The notes under the pieces: model-generated | Seen by the model: the letters and a program-made list of their open reading frames with translations, nothing else | The model's database searches: none | What the model was told of the DNA's origin: nothing | Part shown: positions 1-7,877 of the stretch, one piece after another | Layout: each line of letters begins with the position of its first letter | Numbering within the stretch: position 1 is the first letter of the stretch | Position numbers and translations under genes: made by a program | Assembly: GCA_963819905.1 (NCBI GenBank) | Contig: CAWFXP010000009.1 | Coordinates: forward strand, 186,001 to 250,000 | Source: CAWCQC01 sp963819905 | GTDB lineage: Bacteria > Actinomycetota > Thermoleophilia > Gaiellales > Gaiellaceae | Reading direction: 5' to 3' | DNA length: 64,000 nt

Positions 1-1
1 C

Positions 2-691
2 CTGCGCTGGCTCTGGAGAGGCGGCAAAGAGGTGGACGTCCTCAGCGATCTCGACCTGCGCGCTGTCACGGGGGGAGCCCGCCTGCGCCGGGCCTACGAC
101 CTGATCGTGTTTCCGGGCCACCACGAGTACGTCACCGCGAAGGAATACGACGTGCTGACGGGATACCGGAATCGAGGCGGCAGTCTCATGTTTCTCTCGG
201 CCAACAACGTCTTCTACCGCGTGGACTATCGCGGCGATCGCATGACGCGCGTCGCCAAGTGGCGGGAGCTCGGACGACCGGAGGCTGCGCTCATCGGAGC
301 CCAGTACATCGCCAACGATCGCGGCCGGCGCCGGGCCGGCTTCATCGTCAGGGCGACGCCGGCGTCTGCCTGGCTGTTCGCGGGCACCGGCCTCGAGCCG
401 GGCGCGAGGTTCGGGTCCTTCGGGATCGAGATCGACAAGAAAGCGCGATCCTCGCCCCCGGGTACCCAGGTCGTCGCCGAGATTCCGAATCTCTTCGGTC
501 GGGGCCTGACCGCCCAGATGACCTACCACCAGCACCGGTCCGGCGCCCGCGTGTTCGCGGCCGGCGCGTTCACGCTCGGCGGATCGGCCCTGCAGGGTCC
601 TATCCCTCGGGTACTCGACAACCTCTGGCGACACCTCCTGCGGGAGCCTCCGCTGCCCGAGGACGAGCCTCCAGTCGAGCCGGCAGGCTGA
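2..691 (+). CDS. N,N-dimethylformamidase beta-subunit-like protein, C-terminal part (5' truncated by window)
   Basis: The reading frame is open from base 2, and a GTG at 32 is probably internal, so the start lies outside the window. The visible 230 residues contain a Rossmann-like segment (YDLIVFPGHHEY, then a Gly-rich SLMFLSANNVFYR strand) typical of the C-terminal domain of the large subunit of N,N-dimethylformamidase and related secreted or cytosolic proteins of Actinobacteria. The family is named for amide hydrolysis, but most members are uncharacterised, so the substrate is unknown. The C-terminus ends in a Pro/Glu-rich tail. The assignment is by recognised motifs only. Confidence 0.6.
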   Translation: MRWLWRGGKEVDVLSDLDLRAVTGGARLRRAYDLIVFPGHHEYVTAKEYDVLTGYRNRGGSLMFLSANNVFYRVDYRGDRMTRVAKWRELGRPEAALIGAQYIANDRGRRRAGFIVRATPASAWLFAGTGLEPGARFGSFGIEIDKKARSSPPGTQVVAEIPNLFGRGLTAQMTYHQHRSGARVFAAGAFTLGGSALQGPIPRVLDNLWRHLLREPPLPEDEPPVEPAG

Positions 692-955
692 GGAGCGAGA
701 CGCCGGGAGATCAGCCGGGCGCCCGGGCGATCGTCCACGTGAAACGGGTCAGGCTCTCGGCGGAAGCAATACCGCCGGGACGAAGGCCCGCCCGGACGAG
801 CGGTCACTCGTCGCCGCACCAGTTCGCGGCCTGGCGAGCCGGGTGAGCGAGGACCTGAGCGAGCTCTGCATTCTCGCGTCCACCAAGCCGCCTCTTAGCG
901 TTCCTTTAGCGGAGCAGTCGATCCTCCTTGCCGGAGGAACGAACAGGGAGGGGTA
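692..955. other. Intergenic region holding the first phased-repeat promoter region
   Basis: 264 bp between the dimethylformamidase-like gene and the 55-aa gene. The only structure I can support is the phased TTAGCG array at its right end (884-927), with a Shine-Dalgarno GGGAGGGG just before the ATG at 956. I see no terminator hairpin or RNA gene in the rest. Confidence 0.5.
884..927 (+). promoter_or_regulatory. Phased TTAGCG direct repeats, copy A
   Basis: TTAGCG occurs at 895 and 906, exactly 11 bp apart, preceded in register by CAAGCC at 884 and followed in register by GTCGATCCTCC at 917. An 11-bp direct-repeat period is the classic binding pattern of OmpR/PhoB-family response regulators. 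The same arrangement precedes the next gene (1180-1234), so both are probably controlled by the same regulator. The regulator itself is not identifiable in the window. Confidence 0.6.
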
Positions 956-1123
956 ATGAGAACGAAGCTCACACACGTCGATCGACACGACATCGAGCAG
1001 CTGTTCGGTGAGATCGAGCGGTATCTGGCAGCCGTCGACACCTTCCGTCGCGAAGGCTTCGAGCCTTCCTACAGCGACGACGAATGGCTGTGGCGGCTCT
1101 ACGGCAACGTGTTGACGGCGTAG
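956..1123 (+). CDS. Small 55-aa acidic protein of unknown function
   Basis: ATG at 956 is preceded by a strong Shine-Dalgarno (GGGAGGGG, about 3 nt spacing) and ends at TAG 1121-1123. The protein is soluble and charged (MRTKLTHVDRHDIEQLFGEI at the N-terminus) with an aromatic segment DDEWLWRLYG near the end, and has no signal peptide or membrane span. I do not recognise the family. It is a convincing gene because a good ribosome-binding site, a phased-repeat promoter region upstream and a perfect terminator hairpin directly downstream (1142-1168) frame it. It may be co-regulated with the membrane protein at 1285. Confidence 0.65.
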   Translation: MRTKLTHVDRHDIEQLFGEIERYLAAVDTFRREGFEPSYSDDEWLWRLYGNVLTA

Positions 1124-1141
1124 CTCGAACCACGTACCGAT

Positions 1142-1168
1142 GAGGAGGCCCGCTTGCCGGGCCTCCTC
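1142..1168 (+). terminator. Intrinsic terminator-like hairpin after the 55-aa gene
   Basis: A perfect 11-bp stem (GAGGAGGCCCG 1142-1152 with its complement 1158-1168) and a 5-nt loop, 18 nt after the stop. No long T-tract follows, as is usual in GC-rich actinobacteria. Confidence 0.75.
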
Positions 1169-1179
1169 TCGTCCGCCGT

Positions 1180-1234
1180 TTAGCGGTCGGTAAGCGGCAG
1201 TCAAGGGTGCCGTTAGCGCGGCCGTCGATCCTCC
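1180..1234 (+). promoter_or_regulatory. Phased TTAGCG direct repeats, copy B
   Basis: Hexamers TTAGCG (1180), TAAGCG (1191), CAAGGG (1202, weak) and TTAGCG (1213) fall in strict 11-bp register, followed 11 bp later by GTCGATCCTCC at 1224-1234. The last element and its spacing are identical to copy A (917-927). This is likely a response-regulator array overlapping a promoter for the gene at 1285. Confidence 0.6.
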
Positions 1235-1284
1235 GCGCCAACGAGATCGCAGCAGGGTGATCTCGAGAGGAAAGGGAGGAAGTC

Positions 1285-1839
1285 ATGAAGGTCCGGAGTC
1301 AACGATTTGGTCGCTGGGTAGCGCTGGCGGCTCTGGCCCTCGCGGTCGCGGCAATCGTCGCTCCGGCCGCAGGCGCCATGCCGCTGGGAAACCTTCCCTG
1401 CACACCTCACTGCGGTTCGTTCGAGCCCGAGCAGACCGCTGGCGCCCCGCTCGCGGGAGGTCCCACGGTCGCGCAGCTGACCGAGCGCCGGAACGCCGTC
1501 GTGGTCATCGCGACGCCTCCGCTCTCGGAGCTCGAGAAGTTCAGCTTCGGGCAGCCGAGCGACGGTGTTCGCCCGGACGACCAGCCCGGTCTTCGCGGCC
1601 CCGGCGCTGCCGACCCGGTGATCGAGCCCCTGTACCCGGTCGTCGCACCGCTGAGCGGCCCTGAGAGCGTCCCGACGCCGACTCGCGTCCCGGTGACGTT
1701 CGATTCGCCCATCGGCGAGACCGGTGGCACCGATTGGCCCGCCGTCGGTATCGCAGCCGGTCTCGGAGCGCTGCTCCTGATCGGCGGTGCGGTGGTCGTC
1801 GTCATGAACCGCCGGCGCCCGCCACTCGCGCACGCCTGA
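1285..1839 (+). CDS. Secreted, C-terminally membrane-anchored protein of unknown function
   Basis: 184 aa with start ATG 1285 behind a GGGAGGAAG Shine-Dalgarno. Residues 1-31 form a signal peptide (basic n-region, Ala/Val-rich core, likely cleavage near AGA-M). A Pro-rich, Cys-containing ectodomain follows, with no motif I recognise (a CTPHC pair near residues 39-43). A transmembrane span near residues 152-176 precedes a cytoplasmic NRRR stop-transfer. The topology is type I membrane protein. The upstream array is shared with the 55-aa gene, and a terminator follows at 1865-1892, so it is a monocistronic unit. Confidence 0.7.
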   Translation: MKVRSQRFGRWVALAALALAVAAIVAPAAGAMPLGNLPCTPHCGSFEPEQTAGAPLAGGPTVAQLTERRNAVVVIATPPLSELEKFSFGQPSDGVRPDDQPGLRGPGAADPVIEPLYPVVAPLSGPESVPTPTRVPVTFDSPIGETGGTDWPAVGIAAGLGALLLIGGAVVVVMNRRRPPLAHA

Positions 1840-1864
1840 CGACCGAGCCGTCGTCTCGCCCGGA

Positions 1865-1892
1865 GACGAGCGGGCCGCAAGGCCCGCTCGTC
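1865..1892. terminator. Terminator-like hairpin after the membrane-anchored protein
   Basis: A perfect 12-bp stem (GACGAGCGGGCC 1865-1876 with 1881-1892) and a GCAA tetraloop, followed by GTT. It lies between convergent genes (the + gene at 1285 and the - Uma2 gene), so it may serve both directions. Confidence 0.8.
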
Positions 1893-1956
1893 GTTCTGGC
1901 GGACAACCGCCCCCGTCTGGGCAGCCGTTGCGGTGGCCCGAGGAGAGCGGGAACGC

Positions 1957-2541
1957 TCAGGGAAGCAGCTGCGCGACGGCGATCCGAGCCGACGGAGCCG
2001 CGACCGGTGAAACACTCGCGTCGAATCCGTTCCGCTCGACGCCTGAGTAGACCCAGCCGTAGCGCGCACCGCTGCGGGCAGCCGGTGCGCGATGCACCTC
2101 GAGGCACGGGTCGACGAGGTTCACGATCCAGTATTCCGGGACCCCGGCCCGTGCGTACAGCCCACCCTTGCGACGCGCGAACGAGAGTGTCGAATCGGCA
2201 ACCTCCACGACGAGCAGCGCCGAATCCGGATGGTGGTCGAGATAGTCCCGCAACCCACCGGCGACGACGGCGAGATCAGGTTCGGGCTCGGACATCGCGT
2301 CGAGGGCCAGCGGCAGCTGCACGCGAACGTGCCCGAGCTCGGCGAAGACCGCTCGGAGGGCCTCGTGGGCGAGGCCGATTGCCGTCGCATGAGGACCGTT
2401 GTGCGGGGACATCGTCAGGATCTCTCCGTCGACCAGCTCGACGCGATCGTCCTCGGTGAGCAGACCGACCTCGACCATGCGGTCGTACTCCGCTCTCGTC
2501 CAGCGGCGAGGTGTCACGTCCCGTTCGTCGAGCACGCTCAT
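1957..2541 (-). CDS. Uma2-family (DUF820) PD-(D/E)XK nuclease-fold protein
   Basis: 194 aa. The family signature is clear: RVELVDGEI (residues 33-41), PHATA, the PEPDLAVV strand with Asp89, LLVVEVADST with Glu113, and a Lys near residue 125, together forming a PD-(D/E)XK-type catalytic core. Then comes GVPEYWIV, typical of Uma2. These restriction-endonuclease-like proteins are abundant in cyanobacteria and actinobacteria, and their cellular role is undefined. The start ATG at 2541 has a CAGGAG Shine-Dalgarno. The gene stands alone between convergent and same-strand neighbours. Confidence 0.85.
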   Translation of the reverse strand: MSVLDERDVTPRRWTRAEYDRMVEVGLLTEDDRVELVDGEILTMSPHNGPHATAIGLAHEALRAVFAELGHVRVQLPLALDAMSEPEPDLAVVAGGLRDYLDHHPDSALLVVEVADSTLSFARRKGGLYARAGVPEYWIVNLVDPCLEVHRAPAARSGARYGWVYSGVERNGFDASVSPVAAPSARIAVAQLLP

Positions 2542-2623
2542 CGGAAGGCTCCTGGATCGAGTATCGCAGACCCGGTGTGACCGAACAGAGCCGGCTTCGT
2601 GCCGTCTCTGCGCCGGCGCAAAC

Positions 2624-3709
2624 TCAGTTCCAGACGCGGACGTCGCGATACAGCGTGTCGCGCTGGACGGGGATCTTCCCCATCGCCCGGATCACGCGCG
2701 CGAAGTCGTCCGCTGACGCACGGTACGTCGTGCCGGCGGCCGAGACGACGTTCTCCTCGATCATGATCGAGCCGAGGTCGTCGGCCCCGAAGCCGAGGGC
2801 GACCTGGCCGATCTTCATCCCCTGGGTCACCCAGCTCGACTGGATGTGGTCGACGTTGTCGAGGTAGATGCGGCTGACCGCCTGGGTGAGCAAGTAGTCG
2901 AACGAGGTGGGCATGACCTCGCGCGGCACCTTGTCGCCGAGGCGGTTCCCGTCGTCCTGGAACGTCCACGAGATGAAAGCCCGAAAGCCCTGACCCTCGT
3001 CCTGGAGCTCCCGGATCTTGCGCATGTGCTCGACCCGCTCCTCCACGGTCTCCACGTGCCCGTACATCATCGTCGCCGTCGTCGAGATGCCGAGGCGGTG
3101 CGCGTCGCGCATGACGCCGAGCCACTCCTCCGAGGTCGTCTTCTTCGGCGAGATGATCCGGCGAACGCGGTCGACGAGGATCTCGCCGCCGCCGCCCGGG
3201 ATCGAGTCGAGGCCCGCATCGCGAAGGCGGGTCAGCGTCTCGGGAACGGTCAGCTTCGACCGGCGGGCGACGTGTTGGATCTCCGGCGGCGAGAGGGCGT
3301 GCAAGTGAACCCGGTAGCGGCCCTTGATCGAGCGGAAGAGATCCTCGTAGAAGTCGATCCCGAGGTCCGGATGGTGGCCCCCCTGCATGAGGAGCCCGGT
3401 GCCGCCGAGCGCGAGGGTCTCCTCGATCTTCTTGAAGATCACCGGCTTCGGCAGCAGGTAGCCCTCGCGGATGTCACCGGGCGACCGGTAGAACGCGCAG
3501 AAGTCGCAGTCCGTGTAGCAGATGTTCGTGTAGTTCAGGTTCCGGTCGATGATGAACGTCACCCGGCTCGGGTCGGTCTTCCGCGAGCGCAGCTCGTCCG
3601 CGGTTCGCCCGATCGGAACCAGCTCCTTGCTCTCGAGCAGCGTGAGCGCGTCGGCCTCGTCGATTCGCTCACCCGCCAACGCCTTGTCGAGGACCTCGGC
3701 GACCGTCAC
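2624..3709 (-). CDS. mqnC: Cyclic dehypoxanthinyl futalosine synthase (MqnC)
   Basis: 361 aa, the usual length. This is a radical SAM enzyme that cyclises dehypoxanthine futalosine to the spiro cyclic form in the futalosine menaquinone pathway. The [4Fe-4S]/SAM motif is C64-x3-C68-x2-C71 (NICYTDCDFCAF). The family blocks GGHHPDLG, SIPGGGGEI and the C-terminal PVQRDTLYRDV are present. The GTG start overlaps the mqnA stop by 4 nt (GTGA), indicating translational coupling. It is the last gene of the qcr-menaquinone operon. It is distinguished from MqnE by its position and by the NLNYTNICYTDC variant. Confidence 0.95.
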   Translation of the reverse strand: MTVAEVLDKALAGERIDEADALTLLESKELVPIGRTADELRSRKTDPSRVTFIIDRNLNYTNICYTDCDFCAFYRSPGDIREGYLLPKPVIFKKIEETLALGGTGLLMQGGHHPDLGIDFYEDLFRSIKGRYRVHLHALSPPEIQHVARRSKLTVPETLTRLRDAGLDSIPGGGGEILVDRVRRIISPKKTTSEEWLGVMRDAHRLGISTTATMMYGHVETVEERVEHMRKIRELQDEGQGFRAFISWTFQDDGNRLGDKVPREVMPTSFDYLLTQAVSRIYLDNVDHIQSSWVTQGMKIGQVALGFGADDLGSIMIEENVVSAAGTTYRASADDFARVIRAMGKIPVQRDTLYRDVRVWN

Positions 3710-4521
3710 GGGGCCACCTCTCGATCGGACAGGGGCCGGACAGGTCCGGCCTCTACGGCATCGTGGTTCACGAACCGCAGCTCGGGCACGACGTCGAGCT
3801 CGCCGACGTCCCGTGCGAGCTCGAAGAACGTCATGAGCCCGGCTCGCTCGCGCGGTCCGAAGCGGTACTGCAGCTTCTCGAAGTACCGGGCCAGGAAACC
3901 CGCGGGGTATCCGTAGCGCTCGCTCGCGTCACGCGCGAGCTCCTCCGGCTCCGCCCGCGCGTGGCGGTGGGCGGCCAGCAGCGCCTCCTCGACGCGATCG
4001 ACCCCCTCGGGCACCGGGTCGGGGCAGGCGAACACCGCGTAGACCATGGGCAGTCCCGTCCGCTCCTGCCACAGGCGGCCCAGGTCGTAGTGCGGCGTCG
4101 GGTCCTCGAAGACGCTGCGCAGGGCCGCGTCGCCGATCAGGAGCGTCGCATCCGCCTCTTCGCCGAGCGGAACGTGCTCCGCCTCGGGCAGCAGGATCCT
4201 GACGAGGACGACCGAGGTGGCGCTCTCGGGCGTCACCGCAACCGAGCGGATCCGCGTCAGCGGCGCGCGGGATACCAGCTGAATGGAATCGACCGCGCCC
4301 TCCGAGGAAACGCACACCTTCGTCAGGACCCGCAGGCTGCCGGCGTTTCGTGCGTACGCGATCGACGAGACCGGCGCGAGGTCGACCTCGCCTGCGAGCA
4401 GCCGCTCGTTCAGCTCGGTGGGAACACCGGTCGCCTCCTCGACGTCGGCGTCGAGACGAAAGAAGAGAGGCGCCATGTTGACGTACGAGATCCGCCCCAG
4501 TCTGAGCCGGCGCGCTACCAC
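3706..4521 (-). CDS. mqnA: Chorismate dehydratase (MqnA)
   Basis: 271 aa from GTG 4521, which overlaps the mqnE stop by 7 nt. The frame is open much further upstream over mqnE, but that stretch has no MqnA similarity and is rejected. The protein converts chorismate to 3-[(1-carboxyvinyl)oxy]benzoate, the first futalosine-pathway step. Periplasmic-binding-protein-fold family motifs are visible: GRISYVNMAPLFF near residues 8-20 and the GEVDLAPVSSIAY block near 45-58. The last ~15 codons contain a copy of a palindromic repeat (3733-3756), so the C-terminal residues EAGPVRPL are repeat-encoded and probably not conserved. Confidence 0.93.
   Translation of the reverse strand: MVARRLRLGRISYVNMAPLFFRLDADVEEATGVPTELNERLLAGEVDLAPVSSIAYARNAGSLRVLTKVCVSSEGAVDSIQLVSRAPLTRIRSVAVTPESATSVVLVRILLPEAEHVPLGEEADATLLIGDAALRSVFEDPTPHYDLGRLWQERTGLPMVYAVFACPDPVPEGVDRVEEALLAAHRHARAEPEELARDASERYGYPAGFLARYFEKLQYRFGPRERAGLMTFFELARDVGELDVVPELRFVNHDAVEAGPVRPLSDREVAP
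3733..3756. repeat. Palindromic repeat, copy 1 (inside the mqnA 3' end)
   Basis: GGGCCGGAC-AG-GTCCGGCCT followed by CTAC. A copy at 43923-43946 is identical except for one base in the second arm, and a half copy lies at 33675-33692. It resembles the dispersed GTAGGGGC-type palindromes of GC-rich bacteria. This copy is translated as part of MqnA. Confidence 0.65.
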
Positions 4522-5624
4522 CGGCGAACCTCGTTGTAGAGCGTGTCGCGCTGCACCGGCACGCGGCCTGCCTCCGTGACGTAACGCACGAGCTCCTCGA
4601 CCTTCTGCTCCGTCTCGGTCCGGGCGCCGGCGGCGTGGAAGATCTCCTCGCGCACGACCGTTCCCTGCACGTCGTTCGCACCGAAGTGGAGCGCGACCGC
4701 AGCGAGAGGCATCCCCATCATGATCCAGTAGGCCTTGATGTTCGGGATGTTGTCGAGCAGCAGACGGGAGATCGCGATCGTCTTCAGGTCTTCGACGCCG
4801 GGCGTGAAGGTGAAGCCGCGTCGCTCGAAGACCGTGTTCTCCGGATGGAACGCCAGGGGCACGAACGCGAGAAAGCCGCCCGTCCGATCCTGTTGCGCGC
4901 GCAGGCGCAGCAGGTGGTCGACCCGCTCCTCGTAGGTCTCGACGTGCCCGTAGAGCATCGTGCAATGGGTCGGGATGCCGAGGCGATGAGCGGTGTCGTG
5001 GGTCAGGAACCAGAAGTCGGGGTGCTCCTTCCCCGGCGCGACCAGGCGCCTGACGCGGTCGGCGAAGATCTCGGCGCCGCCTCCCGGAAGCGAGCCGAGA
5101 CCGGCCTCCTTCAGCTCGACGAGCACCTGCTCGTGTGTCAGGCCGGACAGCTTCGTCATGTGGTGGATCTCGCTCGCCGTGTAGAGCTTGAGATGGACGT
5201 CGGGCATCGCCTCGTGCAGCGCCCGCACCGTGTCGACGTAGAAGTCGAAGGTCACGTGCGGGCTCTCGCCGTTCACCATGTGGATCTCGGTGAACCCCGT
5301 CAGCTCGCGCTGGCGCAGCGCGTCCTCGACCAGCTCCTCTGCGCTGATCGTGTACGCGCCCTCCTGCTTCTGCGTCCGCGCGAACGCGCAGAACTTGCAC
5401 TTCACGCGGCAGACGTTCGTCTGGTTCAGGTAGAGGTTCTGCACGAAGTAGACGTCGTCGGTGCCGCCCCGTCGGCGACGCGCGAGGTCGGCGAGGTCGC
5501 CGAGCGCGAGGACGTCGTCCGACTCCATCAGCGCGAGGCCGTCCTCGAAATCGAGGCGCTCGTTCGCCTCGACCTTGGCCCGGATCGAGTCGAGCGTCGT
5601 GAGGCCGTGGTCGAGAACCGCCAT
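4515..5624 (-). CDS. mqnE: Aminofutalosine synthase (MqnE)
   Basis: 369 aa. This radical SAM enzyme joins the MqnA product to SAM-derived adenosine to give aminodeoxyfutalosine. The Fe-S motif is C72-x3-C76-x2-C79 (CRVKCKFCAF). The family blocks EIHMVNGESP, SLPGGGAEIF, CTMLYGHVET and the end PVQRDTLYNEVRRW match MqnE. The start ATG at 5624 lies 7 nt after the prenyl synthase stop, and the stop overlaps the mqnA start. Using aminofutalosine implies a downstream nucleosidase (MqnB or MTAN), which is not found in this window. Confidence 0.95.
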   Translation of the reverse strand: MAVLDHGLTTLDSIRAKVEANERLDFEDGLALMESDDVLALGDLADLARRRRGGTDDVYFVQNLYLNQTNVCRVKCKFCAFARTQKQEGAYTISAEELVEDALRQRELTGFTEIHMVNGESPHVTFDFYVDTVRALHEAMPDVHLKLYTASEIHHMTKLSGLTHEQVLVELKEAGLGSLPGGGAEIFADRVRRLVAPGKEHPDFWFLTHDTAHRLGIPTHCTMLYGHVETYEERVDHLLRLRAQQDRTGGFLAFVPLAFHPENTVFERRGFTFTPGVEDLKTIAISRLLLDNIPNIKAYWIMMGMPLAAVALHFGANDVQGTVVREEIFHAAGARTETEQKVEELVRYVTEAGRVPVQRDTLYNEVRRW

Positions 5625-5631
5625 TCCGTGC

Positions 5632-6552
5632 TCAGTGCTCCCGGTGCACGACGGCGAAGGTCAGCGCCTCGAGGGCGTCCCGGTCGGGCTCGCCGTCGAG
5701 GGCGGCGCGGGCGCGCTCCGAGTACTCGAGCGCGAGGACGCGCGACTGCTCGAGCGCGGTGGTCGCCCCGACCCGGTCGAGCGCGCCCTCGACCCGCTCG
5801 CCGGCAAGGGCGTCGCGAACCCGCTCGTCCTCGCGGGCGGCCAGGATGAGCGGGAGCGTCGGCGTGCCGTCCCGCAGGTCTACCCCTGCGAGCTTGCCGG
5901 TGGTGTCGAAGTCGCCGGTGCAGTCCAAGATGTCGTCGGCGATCTGGAAGGCGATGCCGAGAGCGAGACCGAACTCTCCGAGCGCGGACCGTCCGCCGCC
6001 CAGCCGGCACGAGACCTCGAACAGCTTCCCGGTCTTGAGCGAGCAACGGAGGAGGTAGTCGTCGACGGTGGTGTCGGGGCGGAACGCCTGGCGACGCTGC
6101 AGCGCCTCCCCGCGGGCGAGCGCGAGGGCCGCGTCGGCGAGCAGCGCGACCGCCGCGGCGTCCTCCGTGGCGGCGAGCTCCGCGAAGGCTCGCGCAAACA
6201 GGTAATCGCCCGCCGCTTTCGCCGCCTGCTCCCCGTAGAGCGCCCACGCGGTCGGACGACCACGACGCAGATCTGCGCCGTCGAGCATGTCGTCGTGAAC
6301 GAGCGTCGCCATGTGAACCAGCTCGACGGCTGCTCCGGCGGCGACCACCGCGTCTCCGCCCCGTTCCTCCGGCGGCGTCGCGAGAAACACGAGCACGGGG
6401 CGCAGCCGCTTGCCGCCGGCCGCGAGCGTCTCGGTGCCCACCTCGGCCACGAGCCCCGGGTGCGAGGCGACGCACGACTCGAGGCGCGCCTCGAGCCGCT
6501 CGAGGTAGCTCTCGAGGCCGGGCGCCGAGCGTATGGTTGCGATCGCGTTCAC
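5632..6552 (-). CDS. Polyprenyl diphosphate synthase (menaquinone side chain)
   Basis: 306 aa from GTG 6552, which overlaps the upstream stop as GTGA; the open frame extending further upstream is rejected. Both aspartate-rich motifs of trans-isoprenyl synthases are intact: HDDMLD (first, DDxxD) and QIADDILD (second), with GGKRLRP for IPP binding. It makes the all-trans polyprenyl diphosphate tail by head-to-tail IPP condensation. The position between menG and mqnE argues for a heptaprenyl/nonaprenyl-type product for menaquinone. Chain length cannot be read from sequence alone. Confidence 0.9.
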   Translation of the reverse strand: MNAIATIRSAPGLESYLERLEARLESCVASHPGLVAEVGTETLAAGGKRLRPVLVFLATPPEERGGDAVVAAGAAVELVHMATLVHDDMLDGADLRRGRPTAWALYGEQAAKAAGDYLFARAFAELAATEDAAAVALLADAALALARGEALQRRQAFRPDTTVDDYLLRCSLKTGKLFEVSCRLGGGRSALGEFGLALGIAFQIADDILDCTGDFDTTGKLAGVDLRDGTPTLPLILAAREDERVRDALAGERVEGALDRVGATTALEQSRVLALEYSERARAALDGEPDRDALEALTFAVVHREH

Positions 6553-7856
6553 AAACCTCCCGGGCGCCGCGCCTCGGACACCGCGGTCGCCGTGTGCAGG
6601 GCGACGATCCCGCCCCCCAGCAACCTCCAGCGTATCTGCCCGAACCCCGCATCCGCGCACAGCGCGGCCAGCTCACGTGGGTCGGGGAACCGCCTGACGC
6701 TCGCCGGCAGGTACGCGTAGGCGGCACCGCCCGGAAGCAGCTTGCCGAGCGCCGGCACCAGCCGGTCGAACCAGAGCCGGAAGAAGGGCGCGGCCGGCCC
6801 CTGGGGCTGCGTGATCTCGAGACAGCCGAGGCGCCCTCCGGGCCGGAGCACCCGCCGCAGCTCCGCGAACCCCGCCTCGAGGTCGGCGACGTTCCGCACG
6901 CCGAACCCGACCGTCACGGCGTCGAACGACTCGTCCTCGAAGGGGAGCGCGAGCACGTCGCCGCGAACCCAGTCGATCGCGTCCGACTTGGCACGGGCGC
7001 GTGCCAGCATCCGCTCCGAGAAGTCGAGACCGGTCACCCGGGCGCCGGCGCGGCGGCAGGCGAGCGCGAGATCGCCCGTCCCGCAGCACGCGTCGAGAAC
7101 GCGGTCACCCGGGCGCACGACCGACGCGGCAGTGAGCTCCCGCCAGCGCTGGTCGAGCCCGACGGTCATGACCCGGTTCATGAGGTCGTACACGGGGGAG
7201 ATCCGGTCGAACATCTCCCGCACGCGGTCCGGCGCGAGCGTGCCAGAGCGGATACCTGGCTCGGGCTCGGTCACTGCGCCCCAGCGCCCCGAGACCGTGT
7301 TCTCGATACCGAGTTGGTCGAGGATGCGCGCCACGACGAAGCCGACCAGGTCGTCGATCGACTCGGGCGAATGGTAGAAGCCGGGGGACGCGGGGAGGAT
7401 CACGGCGCCGGCGCTGCGAAGCCGGAGCATCCCCTCGAGATGAATGGTGGACAGGGGAGTCTCCCGCGGCACGAGCACGAGCCGGCGGCCCTCCTTCAGC
7501 GCCACGGAGGCGGCGCGGTGGATCAGGTTCGCCATGGCACCCGCCGCCACGGTGCCCACCGTCGACATCGAGCACGGGCAGACGACGTAGCCGTCGACCC
7601 TGGCGGAACCGCTCGCGTAGGGCGACGAGTAGTCGTTCTTCTCGTAGACGGTCACACCCTCGAGATCTGCGACCAGCCGCTCCACGATCCGGTCGCGCGC
7701 GAGGTTCGGGTCTCCGTGGAGCTCCGTCCCGAGCACCGTGTACCCGGCGTCCGAGATCGACACCCCGACCTCGCTCCCGGCCTCCGCGAGCTCGCGGAGG
7801 AGGCGCACGGCATACGGTGCGCCCGAGGCGCCCGTGATGCCGAGGAAGATGCGCAT
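6549..7856 (-). CDS. UbiX flavin prenyltransferase fused to MenG/UbiE demethylmenaquinone methyltransferase
   Basis: 435 aa in one frame. Residues 1-194 are UbiX (ITGASGAPYAVRLL, CPCSMSTVGTVAAGAMANL, VPRETPLSTIHLEGM), which makes prenyl-FMN for UbiD. From GTG 7274 (TEPEPG...) onward is a complete class I methyltransferase of the MenG/UbiE type (VREMFDRISPVYDLMNRVMT, LDACCGTGDLAL, GFGVRNVAD). It would supply both the UbiD cofactor and the last menaquinone methylation. The junction reads GCAGTGACC: a GTGA overlap, like most others in this operon, would arise if one base were removed from the nearby GGGG runs. The fusion is therefore either real or created by an indel. Confidence 0.88.
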   Translation of the reverse strand: MRIFLGITGASGAPYAVRLLRELAEAGSEVGVSISDAGYTVLGTELHGDPNLARDRIVERLVADLEGVTVYEKNDYSSPYASGSARVDGYVVCPCSMSTVGTVAAGAMANLIHRAASVALKEGRRLVLVPRETPLSTIHLEGMLRLRSAGAVILPASPGFYHSPESIDDLVGFVVARILDQLGIENTVSGRWGAVTEPEPGIRSGTLAPDRVREMFDRISPVYDLMNRVMTVGLDQRWRELTAASVVRPGDRVLDACCGTGDLALACRRAGARVTGLDFSERMLARARAKSDAIDWVRGDVLALPFEDESFDAVTVGFGVRNVADLEAGFAELRRVLRPGGRLGCLEITQPQGPAAPFFRLWFDRLVPALGKLLPGGAAYAYLPASVRRFPDPRELAALCADAGFGQIRWRLLGGGIVALHTATAVSEARRPGGL

Positions 7857-7877
7857 GACGGCCGGCGCGGCCGGCGG

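Noticed and set aside
4522..5400. Long N-terminal extension of mqnA
   Set aside because: Overlaps mqnE fully and has no MqnA similarity; GTG 4521 begins directly before the conserved GRISYVN block.
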